This document shows positions 1-7,779 of a stretch of 64,000 bases of DNA, piece after piece. This stretch comes from Anaerolineae bacterium (GTDB lineage Bacteria > Chloroflexota > Anaerolineae > Aggregatilineales > Phototrophicaceae). The notes under the pieces are model-generated. The model saw only the letters and a list, made by a program, of their open reading frames with translations. It was not told the DNA's origin and did no database searches. The translations under genes and the position numbers were made by a program. Location of the stretch: assembly GCA_022843745.1 (NCBI GenBank), contig JALHNB010000005.1:111392-175391 (forward strand). The letters run 5' to 3'. The first letter of the stretch is position 1. Each line of letters starts with the position of its first letter.

Positions 1-19
1 AAATTAAGGAAATTCGATT

Positions 20-904
20 TTGGAAATCAGCGAGAGCCTTCGTTTCGGCACCGTCGGATCACCACAAACTACCTCTACCAGTGGTACACCTGCCGCTATC
101 GAACACATTCGTCAGCTTGGTCTGGATCATCTGGAAATCGCCTGGGTACAAAGTGTGCGCGTCAGCGATGAAACCTGTGCGCTCATCAAAGCTGCATCCG
201 AAAAACACAAAGTCAGCCTGAGTATCCACGCGCCCTATTACATCAACCTCAACAGCCTGACATCGGAACTCATGGAAAAAAGTGATGAACGCCTGCTCAC
301 TGCCGCCCGCAAAGGCTATCTGGCTGGTGCATACGACATCGTTTTTCACCCCGGCAGCTACCATTCCCAACCCCCTGAACAAGTTTACGAGCGTGCGAAA
401 GAAAAGTTGCTCGAAATCACCGGAATCCTGCGCGAAGAAGGCGTTGCCGTTACACTCCGCCCGGAGACGATGGGCAAATCAGCCATGTTTGGCAACCTGG
501 ATGAGGTGGTGCAGTTGAGCAAGGAAGTGCCGGGAATTGCACCCTGCATTGATTGGGCGCATCTCCACGCGCGGACAGGTGACGGCACGTTCAACAGTTA
601 CGAAGAATTTGCGGATGCGCTGACCAGGGTGCGCAATGTCCTCGGCGAAGAAGGGCTGCATCGTCTGCATTTTCACATGAGTGGCATTGCTTATGGAACC
701 AAAGGCGAAAAAGAACATCTTCCTTTAAACGAAGCGGATATTCGCTACCGTGATCTGCTGCAAGCGTTCATTGATTTTGGCGTGGCTGGCACGTGCGCCA
801 TTGAAGCGCCAATGCCTTTCCACACCTCTGACGCGCTAACGATGCAGGCCACCTATCGCCGCCTGATGAATTTAAAACCATCGACGGATAATCCTGACGA
901 ATGA
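20..904 (+). CDS. Deoxyribonuclease IV-like TIM-barrel protein
   Basis: A 294-residue protein of the AP-endonuclease 2/xylose isomerase-like TIM-barrel superfamily. The closest style is endonuclease IV (Nfo), which cuts DNA at abasic sites with three metal ions. Candidate metal ligands occur in Nfo order: His70 in HAPYYINL, His110 in VFHPGSYH, Glu149 in RPETMGK, Asp178 and His181 in DWAHLHAR, His219 in HFHMSG and Glu262 in IEAPM. The start is TTG, chosen because AAGGA sits nine bases upstream and the protein then begins at the expected place. It stands alone, followed after 64 bases by the TIR gene. A sugar-phosphate isomerase of the same fold is the alternative, but the HAPYYIN and ETMGK signatures favour DNA repair. 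Confidence 0.82.
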   Translation: MEISESLRFGTVGSPQTTSTSGTPAAIEHIRQLGLDHLEIAWVQSVRVSDETCALIKAASEKHKVSLSIHAPYYINLNSLTSELMEKSDERLLTAARKGYLAGAYDIVFHPGSYHSQPPEQVYERAKEKLLEITGILREEGVAVTLRPETMGKSAMFGNLDEVVQLSKEVPGIAPCIDWAHLHARTGDGTFNSYEEFADALTRVRNVLGEEGLHRLHFHMSGIAYGTKGEKEHLPLNEADIRYRDLLQAFIDFGVAGTCAIEAPMPFHTSDALTMQATYRRLMNLKPSTDNPDE

Positions 905-968
905 TGCTACAATATGAAAATCATCACCTGTCCCATACTAAGGTGAAATAAAGCAACGTGGAGTCTCT

Positions 969-3932
969 ATGACGGATGTCTTTATCTCATATTCACGCAA
1001 AGATAACGATTTCGTACATCTTTTGCATCGAAAACTGGCTGACCAGGGTCGTGATATATGGGTCGATTGGGAAGATATTCCATCCAGCGCGGACTGGTGG
1101 AAAGAGGTTTGCACCGGGATTGAGGCAGCCGATACCTTCCTGTTTATTATCAGCCCTGACTCGGTACGGTCAAAAATTTGCTATGACGAGATCAAACATG
1201 CGGTAGCGAATAACAAACGTTTTCTCCCCATCCTCCATCGCGATCTGGTTGAGGAGAGCGATAAAGCGGCAATGCACGAAGCGATCAGCTCGCATAATTG
1301 GATTTTCTTTCGCGATTCGGATGGTTTTGACGGGGCCTTTGAAAAGCTGAGTAATGCGCTGGAAACCGATCTTTCGCATGTTCGGGAACATACGCGCTTG
1401 CTCGTGCGGGCAATTGAATGGGATCAACAAAGTCGCAACTCCAGTTTGCTCCTGAACGGCACAGAAATTCAGAAAGCTGAAACCTGGCTGACTGAAGGAA
1501 TTAGCAAAAAGCCGGAGCCGACTGACCTGCAAACACAGTTTATCCTCGCCAGCCGCACGGCGGAAACGCGGCGACAGCGCACACTTTTGATCGGCGTGAC
1601 CATTGCGCTTGTGGTTTCGCTGGTGCTGGCAGTCGCCTCATTATTTCTCTTTAGTTTGGCGGAAACACGGCGTACAGAAGCCGAAAATAATCGTGCGCTG
1701 GCTGTTACCGCGCAGGCCGTCGCGGAAATCCGGGGCGATCAGGCACGCAGTCTGGCTTTGGCCGCGAATGCGCGTAATCTTATTGGTGAAGATAATCCAA
1801 GTTTAGGGTTGGCGCTGGCGCTGGAAGCTTTTCAAGCCTACCAACCACCTTTAGCCGATATTCAGCAAACGCTGGCGCAGGCGATTTATGGTGAGGATGC
1901 GCGTTACCGCCTCCGAAATCAGAGCAAGTCTATTCTCGGCGTTGCCTTTAATCCCGATGGCAATACAGGTCTGTCTCTTTCTGCCGATTCCACTCTGGTC
2001 GAATGGGATTTACGAACGGGGCAAGCCATCAGCGGTTTTAATCTCAGAGGCGAATATGGTAATACGATTACCTACAGTCCGGATGGTCAATTTGTGTTGA
2101 TGGGCATGTTCGATGGAAGCCTGCGCCTCTGGGATTTGGAACTCGGCGAAGAAATCAAGCGGTTTGATGGACACACCTCGACGGTGATGGGTACAGTTTT
2201 CAGCCCGGATGGGCAGCAGATACTTTCCGGTGGCCTGGATTCGACCATTCGCCTATGGGATGTTGCCAGCGGTGAGCAGATTAAGCTTATCGAAAGCCCC
2301 AGCGTCATTCTGGATATTGATTTCAGCCCCGATGCAAGACGGGCTGTCACGGGTTCGGGCGATAAGACGATGAGTGGTAAAGATGTTGTTGAAGACCAGG
2401 ATCGCAGCGTAAGCGTCTGGGATTTGGAAACAGGCGAACGCCTTTATCGTTTTACGCCCAATTCAGGATTTGTACGGGCGGTGGCCTTCAGCCCGGATGG
2501 CAGCAGCGTTGCTTCGGGAACGTGGAACTCCTCAGAAGGTGGCAAGATTCAATTATGGAATCTGAAAACGCAAACGGTTGAGAACACATTTTACGGCCAC
2601 ACCGACATTATCTCTGACCTGACCTACAGCCCGGATTCCAGTACGATTTTCTCGGTTTCATGGGATAGCAGCCTGCGTGTCTGGGATATTGGCACGGGCA
2701 TTGAAAAGCAGCGGTTCCAAGGCATCAATGACCGTGTGTTAAATGTGGCGGTAAGTCCAAATGGCGAATATGTACTGACAGGGACAGGCAACGTCGGCAA
2801 CAGTGCGCCCGACCCCACCGCCGATAACAGCCGTGAGCCGAGCGTCTGGCTGTGGGATTTGGAAAATCGGGCGACAGAACGTGTATTAACTGGGCATCAG
2901 GATTGGGTCTGGACAGGCGCGATCAGCCCGGATGGGCGCTATGCTGCTTCTGGCTCTGGAACGCTCAATCCGCCGTCGCTGGATACCAGCGTCCGCCTCT
3001 GGGATTTGGAAACCGGGGAAGAAATCTGGTCAGGCAGCACCGAACATACACAAACCATCAATAGTGTCGCCTTCAGCCCCGATGGTCAAACCATTGCTTC
3101 GGGTAGCTGGGATATGAGCGTGCGTCTATGGGATGTTGAAACGGGCGAAAGCCGCGTCGGCTATAGTGGTCATACGGATCGCGTCCTGAGCGTGATCTTT
3201 AGCCCGGATGGTCAAACCGTTCTTTCGGCATCACGTGATAAAACCATTCAAAAGTGGAGTGTCGAAACTGGCACGGAGATTTGCCGCTTTGTCGGTCATG
3301 GATCTGCTGTCAACAGCGTGACCATCAGCCCGGATGGTAAATATGTGCTGTCAGGCTCGGATGACCGGACGATTCGCCTGTGGGACGCGGAAACCTGCCA
3401 GGAAATTCCGCGCTTCAATCCGAACCAGGGTCACAGTGACCGCGTGAACACGGTTGCGTTTAGCCCGGATGGCAAAATGGCGATCTCGACTTCATGGGAC
3501 ACCAGTGCGCGTCTGTGGGATGTTGAAACGGGCGAGTTAATTACCCAATTTGTTGGTCACAGCCGTGCAGTATTTGGCGCAGCTTTTAGCCCCGACGGCA
3601 AAACAGCGCTGACAACTTCGGCAGATTTGACGCTGCGGTTGTGGGAGGTGGCAACAGGTCAGGAAATACGCCGCCTCACAGGGCATACCAACTGGATATT
3701 GAGTGTCGCCTTCAGCCAGGATGGGCGGTTCGCACTATCCGCTGCCGAGGATGATACGCTGCGACTGTGGCGGCTGGAAACATCGCTGCAAGGTCTGATC
3801 GACTGGGCGAAAACGGTTCGCTATGTCCCTACTTTGACGTGCGCCGAACGCGAAGCCTATAATATTGAGCCATTCTGTACGCCTGATGGCATCCTCCCAA
3901 CAGTAACGCCTGCGCCCACGCCAGTGCCGTAA
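969..3932 (+). CDS. TIR domain-transmembrane-WD40 receptor-like protein
   Basis: A 987-residue protein. Residues 1-130 form a TIR domain (VFISYSRKD, then SxxCxxE); Glu74 in CYDEI sits where TIR NADases have their catalytic glutamate. Residues 205-230 are one strongly hydrophobic membrane segment, followed by an alanine-rich helical linker. From about residue 315 to 950 there are fourteen SPDG-type WD40 units, enough for two seven-bladed propellers. The C-terminus is a short Pro/Thr tail. The architecture suggests an inner-membrane sensor in which the propellers recognise a ligand and the TIR part consumes NAD or signals; this is inference from the family, known in Chloroflexota and cyanobacteria as putative conflict proteins. 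A GGAG ribosome site precedes the ATG. No partner gene lies beside it. Confidence 0.9.
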   Translation: MTDVFISYSRKDNDFVHLLHRKLADQGRDIWVDWEDIPSSADWWKEVCTGIEAADTFLFIISPDSVRSKICYDEIKHAVANNKRFLPILHRDLVEESDKAAMHEAISSHNWIFFRDSDGFDGAFEKLSNALETDLSHVREHTRLLVRAIEWDQQSRNSSLLLNGTEIQKAETWLTEGISKKPEPTDLQTQFILASRTAETRRQRTLLIGVTIALVVSLVLAVASLFLFSLAETRRTEAENNRALAVTAQAVAEIRGDQARSLALAANARNLIGEDNPSLGLALALEAFQAYQPPLADIQQTLAQAIYGEDARYRLRNQSKSILGVAFNPDGNTGLSLSADSTLVEWDLRTGQAISGFNLRGEYGNTITYSPDGQFVLMGMFDGSLRLWDLELGEEIKRFDGHTSTVMGTVFSPDGQQILSGGLDSTIRLWDVASGEQIKLIESPSVILDIDFSPDARRAVTGSGDKTMSGKDVVEDQDRSVSVWDLETGERLYRFTPNSGFVRAVAFSPDGSSVASGTWNSSEGGKIQLWNLKTQTVENTFYGHTDIISDLTYSPDSSTIFSVSWDSSLRVWDIGTGIEKQRFQGINDRVLNVAVSPNGEYVLTGTGNVGNSAPDPTADNSREPSVWLWDLENRATERVLTGHQDWVWTGAISPDGRYAASGSGTLNPPSLDTSVRLWDLETGEEIWSGSTEHTQTINSVAFSPDGQTIASGSWDMSVRLWDVETGESRVGYSGHTDRVLSVIFSPDGQTVLSASRDKTIQKWSVETGTEICRFVGHGSAVNSVTISPDGKYVLSGSDDRTIRLWDAETCQEIPRFNPNQGHSDRVNTVAFSPDGKMAISTSWDTSARLWDVETGELITQFVGHSRAVFGAAFSPDGKTALTTSADLTLRLWEVATGQEIRRLTGHTNWILSVAFSQDGRFALSAAEDDTLRLWRLETSLQGLIDWAKTVRYVPTLTCAEREAYNIEPFCTPDGILPTVTPAPTPVP

Positions 3933-3940
3933 TATATCGC

Positions 3941-3968
3941 GTAGGGGCGACGCATGCGTCGTCCCTAC
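3941..3968. repeat. GTAGGGGC palindromic repeat, copy 1
   Basis: A 28-bp palindrome with arms GTAGGGGCGACGCA/TGCGTCGTCCCTAC, one mismatch pair. It starts nine bases after the TIR-WD40 stop codon and would form a strong RNA hairpin there. It belongs to a family with eight members in this window. Confidence 0.9.
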
Positions 3969-4079
3969 AAATCCACATAACGCCAAAAATCCACCTCGTT
4001 TTATATCCACCTCATTTGCGACAAAGCGAGCAGGCGCGTTATCCTGAGTGTTTCTTATCAAAGATGAAAAGGGTTTTTC

Positions 4080-4838
4080 ATGACCACTCCTTTCGATTTA
4101 ACAGGTAAAGTAGTTCTTATTACCGGCGGCGCACAGGGTATCGGCGAGGCGACGGCGCGTTTATGCGTGGAGCGCGGTGCGGCGGTTATCATCGTCGATT
4201 ACAATCGCGAAAATGGCGAAAAAGTAGCCGAATCAATTCGTGCGCAAGGCGGCAAAGCTGATTTTGTGGCGACAGATGTGCGCGAACCGGAACAGGTAAA
4301 AGCGGCGGTTGATTTTACCGAACAAAAATATGGTCGGCTCGACAAGATGGTCTGTGCGGCGGGTGTACTGCTCGGACCCTGGCTTCAACCGGAAGAGTTT
4401 CCGATTGATGATTTTGAAAAAGTGTTGGATATTAACATCAAAGGCGCGTTCCTCTGCTCGAAATACGCGACCCCGCTGCTCGAAGTCAGCGGCGATGGTG
4501 TGGTTATTATCGTGGCTTCCGGCGCGGGCGTTAAAGGCGGCAGTTCATCGCTGGCCTATGGTGCAAGCAAGGGCGGCGCGAATGGCTTCGGTATGACGCT
4601 CGAAGGCCATCTCTCCAAGCGCGGCATTCGCGTGAATGTCATTTGCCCCGGCAATATCATCACCAACATGAAAATGAGCGTGGATGTGGCGGCGGCAGAA
4701 CGCGAAGGTCGCCCCGTAGCAGAAGCCTATGCGAAGGCCGAGCGCGAATATGGCCTGCCCCCCGGAATCGCCAAAATTATCGCGTTCATGATTTCTGACG
4801 AAGCCGATTATCTGCGCGGGACACTGTTTACCCGTTAG
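4080..4838 (+). CDS. Short-chain dehydrogenase/reductase
   Basis: A 252-residue classical SDR. The Rossmann glycine motif TGGAQGIG is at residues 15-22. Asp40 at the end of the second strand suggests NAD(H) rather than NADP(H). Asn119 in DINIKG, Ser147 and YGASK (Tyr160, Lys164) form the catalytic set. The substrate cannot be told. The C-terminus ends at RGTLFTR, slightly before the VDGG ending of most relatives; length is still within the family range. Its stop codon overlaps that of the convergent proline dehydrogenase gene by four bases, so there is no room for a terminator between them. Confidence 0.88.
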   Translation: MTTPFDLTGKVVLITGGAQGIGEATARLCVERGAAVIIVDYNRENGEKVAESIRAQGGKADFVATDVREPEQVKAAVDFTEQKYGRLDKMVCAAGVLLGPWLQPEEFPIDDFEKVLDINIKGAFLCSKYATPLLEVSGDGVVIIVASGAGVKGGSSSLAYGASKGGANGFGMTLEGHLSKRGIRVNVICPGNIITNMKMSVDVAAAEREGRPVAEAYAKAEREYGLPPGIAKIIAFMISDEADYLRGTLFTR

Positions 4839-5752
4839 TTTCGAAAAAGCGCCCGCGTGAAGAACCATAAATTCGCCGGACGCTCGGCCAGACGGCGCAT
4901 GAAATAGGGATACCACGCCGAGCCGAACGGCACATAGGCACGCATTTTGTAGCCTGCCGCTACCAATTCTTCCTGACGAGCGCTGCGGATTCCATAAAGC
5001 ATGTGAAATTCGTAGCGCTCCTGGGAAATATTCTGCGCTTTAATGAACGACTCAACCGCCTGAATCATGTTCTCGTCGTGCGTCGCGATGCATAGATATG
5101 ACGCGGATTGCAGATAATTCTGCGCCAATTCAACATAATTTTTATCAACATCGGATTTTTCGGGGAACGCGACTTCCGGCGGTTCGAGATACGCGCCCTT
5201 GCACAGCCGGATATGTGAGCCTTCCGCCGCAAGCTGCTGCATATCACCCTTGCTGCGATAGAGATAAGCCTGGATGACCGTTCCCACATTCTCGAAGTTG
5301 TGTTCGTCGCGCATCGTGCGATAAATACGCAGCGTCGTACCGGTATAGGCACTGCTTTCCATGTCGATTGTGACGGGAATCTGATGCGTTTTAGCGGCGC
5401 TCAGGATGTGGCGCAGATTGGTCTGACACAAATCCTCGCTGATGTCTAAGCCGAGATGTGTCAATTTGAGCGAGACACTGGCTTTTAGGTTATTCGTGTG
5501 AATTTGCTCGATCATCGCGCGGTAAGTCTCGACGACTTCCTGTGTATCCTCGGCACGGGTGACGCTTTCGCCCAGATAATCCAGCGAAACCAGCAGCCCT
5601 TTGGCGTTTAAGTCGCGCGTGACGTTGATCGCTTCTTGGAGTGTTTCCCCGGCGACGAATCGCAGTGCTACCCGACGCGCCAGCCCCCACTGAGTCATCA
5701 TGGATCGCGCCCAACCCGCTATGGATAGATAAAGCAGCAGTCTTCGCAGCAT
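4835..5752 (-). CDS. Proline dehydrogenase
   Basis: A 305-residue monofunctional proline dehydrogenase of the PutA-domain TIM-barrel family. It oxidises proline to pyrroline-5-carboxylate with FAD and passes electrons to quinone. Typical family segments are LVSLDYLGES near the N-terminus, VTIDMESSAYT, GTVIQAYLYRS and RLCKGAY in the barrel, and the C-terminal PFG..WYPYFMRRL. I chose the ATG at 5752 with AAAGGC upstream rather than the longer TTG start at 5791, because the latter lies inside a predicted terminator hairpin. No pyrroline-5-carboxylate dehydrogenase is in the window, so the second catabolic step must be encoded elsewhere. Confidence 0.9.
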   Translation of the reverse strand: MLRRLLLYLSIAGWARSMMTQWGLARRVALRFVAGETLQEAINVTRDLNAKGLLVSLDYLGESVTRAEDTQEVVETYRAMIEQIHTNNLKASVSLKLTHLGLDISEDLCQTNLRHILSAAKTHQIPVTIDMESSAYTGTTLRIYRTMRDEHNFENVGTVIQAYLYRSKGDMQQLAAEGSHIRLCKGAYLEPPEVAFPEKSDVDKNYVELAQNYLQSASYLCIATHDENMIQAVESFIKAQNISQERYEFHMLYGIRSARQEELVAAGYKMRAYVPFGSAWYPYFMRRLAERPANLWFFTRALFRN

Positions 5753-5770
5753 TGTTTCTGCCTTTTGTCC

Positions 5771-5803
5771 AAAAAATAAGGACGTACTCAATGAGTCGTC
5801 CTT
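5771..5803 (-). terminator. Rho-independent terminator of the zinc-ribbon gene
   Basis: Read on the minus strand, AAGGACG...CGTCCTT with a nearly perfect inner stem (5778-5803) is followed by ATTTTTT. It lies just downstream of the 74-residue zinc-ribbon gene and upstream of proline dehydrogenase, so it separates the two transcription units. Confidence 0.75.
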
Positions 5804-5835
5804 AGGATTTTAACGAATTTGAAGCTGAACAGCGA

Positions 5836-6060
5836 TTATTGCAGCGTGTGTTCGCAGACGGTGCTGTTGCAGGCGTGGCAATTCCACAGGCGGATCACCG
5901 AGCTTTCGAGTCCGGCGGCCTCGGCCACACGTTCCGGCCAGCGCTGCTCGCCCAGGAAGCTGAACGACGTGCGCCGTCCGCAGGTGGGGCATCCAGCCAC
6001 GCGGTCTGCGGGTTGTTTATTTTTTGAGGATCGAATTTCGCTCATGACGTTTGTCAGCAT
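5836..6060 (-). CDS. Small zinc-ribbon protein
   Basis: A 74-residue protein with two CxxC knuckles, CPTCG at residues 24-28 and CHAC at 61-64, separated by a basic/aromatic stretch: a single zinc ribbon. The family is not recognised. Small ribbons of this kind bind nucleic acid or act as adaptor subunits. It is followed by a good terminator. The start could also be the in-frame ATG at 6045; neither has a strong ribosome site. The overlapping plus-strand frames have no such motif pattern and are probably spurious. Confidence 0.6.
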   Translation of the reverse strand: MLTNVMSEIRSSKNKQPADRVAGCPTCGRRTSFSFLGEQRWPERVAEAAGLESSVIRLWNCHACNSTVCEHTLQ

Positions 6061-6093
6061 TAGAACTGCTTCGACTTTCTCTGAACCTGCACT

Positions 6094-6199
6094 CTGTAAT
6101 TAAGACGAGAACCATTGCTTTCTGTCATTAAGACGTGGAAACCATTGCCTTTGTTCCCGCCTGTCATTAAGACATGGAAATCATTGCTTTGTTCTCAGA
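6094..6199. repeat. Three degenerate tandem copies, upstream of zinc-ribbon gene
   Basis: Units beginning CTGTaATTAAGAC or CTGTCATTAAGAC start at 6094, 6122 and 6161 and each continue to CCATTGC or TCATTGC. Spacings are 28 and 39 bp, averaging 33.5. They lie 5' of the zinc-ribbon gene and do not resemble repeats at other loci. Confidence 0.75.
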
Positions 6200-6278
6200 T
6201 TACAATTTCCATTATACGGAAATTCGTGAGAAAAATTGTTCTGGCGTTGTTCGGATGCTGTTAGAAATGAATGACGAA

Positions 6279-7070
6279 CTACGCGCCGAAAATAAAGCGC
6301 AGTCCCATAATGAGCAAGAAAATGCCGTACAGCCGCTTGACCGTCGCTGGAGTCAGACCCAACGCGATTTTTGCCCCGGCGAATGCGCCCACGAGCAGAC
6401 CCAGCGCGACGAGTACGGCGATGCCGATGTCAAGCTGACCCGCCCTATAATAGATATAAACGCTCGGAAAGGCGACAGGCAGCAGTAGCGCGGCTAATGA
6501 TGTGCCGACTGCGCGATGCTGATCGAAGCGCAAAAAAGTCATGAGCGCCGGGCCAATAACCAGACCCCCGCCGATGCCGAACAAGCCAGATGCGACACCC
6601 GCGATGATGCCGATGAGGATCAGGTAATACCATGCCAGCGTTGGCGTAGTCTGATCCTGAACAGGTTTGGCTGCCGGAACACCACGATAGGTTGCCCACA
6701 ATTTGACAGGTTCAACCATTCGCCAACTGGCGTACAGTAGAAAAAAACCATAGGCTTGCTTCAGAGTCTCGGCGGGCAGGCTAATAGCAAGCTGCGCCCC
6801 GGCAAAACTGCCAAAAAGCAGACCTAATGCAATCCAGGCCGCGACAGGAATCTGCAACTTCCCCGCGCGGTAATATTGCAACACAGCGAAGATGCTCACA
6901 GGCATGAGCAGCGCCGCCAGGGAGGTTCCATTAGCCTCTAATTGGGTAAACCCAAAAAGGAGGATCAGCGCAGGTACGATGATAACGCCACCGCCGATGC
7001 CAAACATGCCAGAAAGCACACCTGCCGCAACACCGAGGATGAGCAACGTAATAACTTGTCCGGGTAACAT
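6279..7070 (-). CDS. TauE/SafE (TSUP) family membrane exporter
   Basis: A 263-residue polytopic protein of the TSUP family, with about eight membrane segments. It shows the family's internal duplication: two half-repeats each starting with a GxFGIGGG motif (GMFGIGGGVIIVPAL near residue 21 and GLFGIGGGLVIGPAL near 162), each followed by an NGTSLAALL- or GTSLAALL-type helix. Relatives export sulfite, sulfonates or other sulfur-containing anions; the substrate cannot be read from sequence. It is transcribed away from the next gene, and no sulfur-metabolism gene is nearby to suggest a pathway. Confidence 0.9.
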   Translation of the reverse strand: MLPGQVITLLILGVAAGVLSGMFGIGGGVIIVPALILLFGFTQLEANGTSLAALLMPVSIFAVLQYYRAGKLQIPVAAWIALGLLFGSFAGAQLAISLPAETLKQAYGFFLLYASWRMVEPVKLWATYRGVPAAKPVQDQTTPTLAWYYLILIGIIAGVASGLFGIGGGLVIGPALMTFLRFDQHRAVGTSLAALLLPVAFPSVYIYYRAGQLDIGIAVLVALGLLVGAFAGAKIALGLTPATVKRLYGIFLLIMGLRFIFGA

Positions 7071-7090
7071 GAAAATTCCTGTCTTTTAGC

Positions 7091-7190
7091 GAGGACGTGG
7101 TTCAGAGATTGTTATTGTGACCTATTTAGACGTGGTTTTCAATTTATGACTAGACCAGTTAGACAGGGTTTTCAATTCGCGTTCAGACCA
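7091..7190. repeat. Tandem ~34-bp repeat between divergent genes
   Basis: Three degenerate copies containing GACGTGGTT or GACAGGGTT start at about 7094, 7129 and 7162 (spacing 35 and 33). The last two share TTAGAC...GGTTTTCAATT. The array ends at the TATAAT box of the next plus-strand gene. Confidence 0.7.
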
Positions 7191-7192
7191 AC

Positions 7193-7198
7193 TATAAT
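7193..7198 (+). promoter_or_regulatory. -10 box TATAAT, possibly leaderless
   Basis: A perfect TATAAT whose end is only seven bases before the ATG at 7206. If used, transcription would start at or next to the start codon, giving a leaderless mRNA. No convincing -35 was seen. Confidence 0.5.
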
Positions 7199-7205
7199 GG
7201 GCAGT

Positions 7206-7760
7206 ATGTCACAGAATACACTGCCGGATTATCATTTTCTGTTTATTGCGCGTGAGTTGGGGCCAGAGTGGTTGTTCGACGCTGCCCGGCAATATTGGGC
7301 GCGATTTCGCCCGACGATCATCAGCGATTTCGAACTCATCAAGCTGATCCCCGAAGATTACAGCGTCAGCGTGACGATGATTGCGCGGCGGGATCGGGCA
7401 GCGCAGTTAGGTGTCGAATTGGCACAAGTCTCAGCCCGTGCCTTTTTCGACCCCGTTGTCTATGATGAATTATTCGAGGCAAAAGCCGAACTCAACCGCC
7501 GCGCGCAATCCAACCAGCCTTTTGGCGTTCCGCTGATCCCAACAGAAGCGCCAACGCCGGGGCCAACCTCGCTGCCGATTAAGCCGACCATTGGCCCGGT
7601 ATTAGGGCCTGGGTTCATCACGCAGACGCCAACGCCCGTACTTCTTGAGCAATCGCCAACACCAGAATCGCCAACTGTATCGCCTACCGCTATTCCTGTA
7701 GACCCAAATGCTACCCCCCAACAGCCACTTTCACCGACACCGGGGCCGGTCACAGGATAA
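7206..7760 (+). CDS. Uncharacterised domain with Pro/Thr-rich tail
   Basis: 184 residues. Residues 6-107 (DYHFLFIARELGPEWLF ... NRRAQSNQPFG) form a compact domain that clearly matches the C-terminal domain of the next gene, sharing [DF]H.. at the start, a W[LF]F..A..YW..FRP core and R.AQ[ST]NQ.FG at the end. The rest is a repetitive Pro/Thr/Ser linker (PTPGPTS, PTPVLLEQSPTPESPT), typical of an extended extracellular or wall-spanning tail, but no signal peptide is visible. Family not recognised. I prefer ATG 7206 over the 7146 start because a TATAAT box lies between them. It is followed after 19 bases by its paralogue-containing neighbour, so the two are probably co-transcribed. Confidence 0.7.
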   Translation: MSQNTLPDYHFLFIARELGPEWLFDAARQYWARFRPTIISDFELIKLIPEDYSVSVTMIARRDRAAQLGVELAQVSARAFFDPVVYDELFEAKAELNRRAQSNQPFGVPLIPTEAPTPGPTSLPIKPTIGPVLGPGFITQTPTPVLLEQSPTPESPTVSPTAIPVDPNATPQQPLSPTPGPVTG

Positions 7761-7779
7761 GGTTTCGAAAGGAGTTCAT

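Noticed and set aside
5819-6103. Plus-strand open frame across the zinc-ribbon gene
   Set aside because: The minus strand frame has two CxxC knuckles, and is followed by a terminator in its own direction; the plus frame has no recognisable pattern.
6094-6199. Regular repeats that could suggest a small CRISPR array
   Set aside because: Repeats are degenerate and tandem with no unique spacers of constant length, and no cas genes are present.
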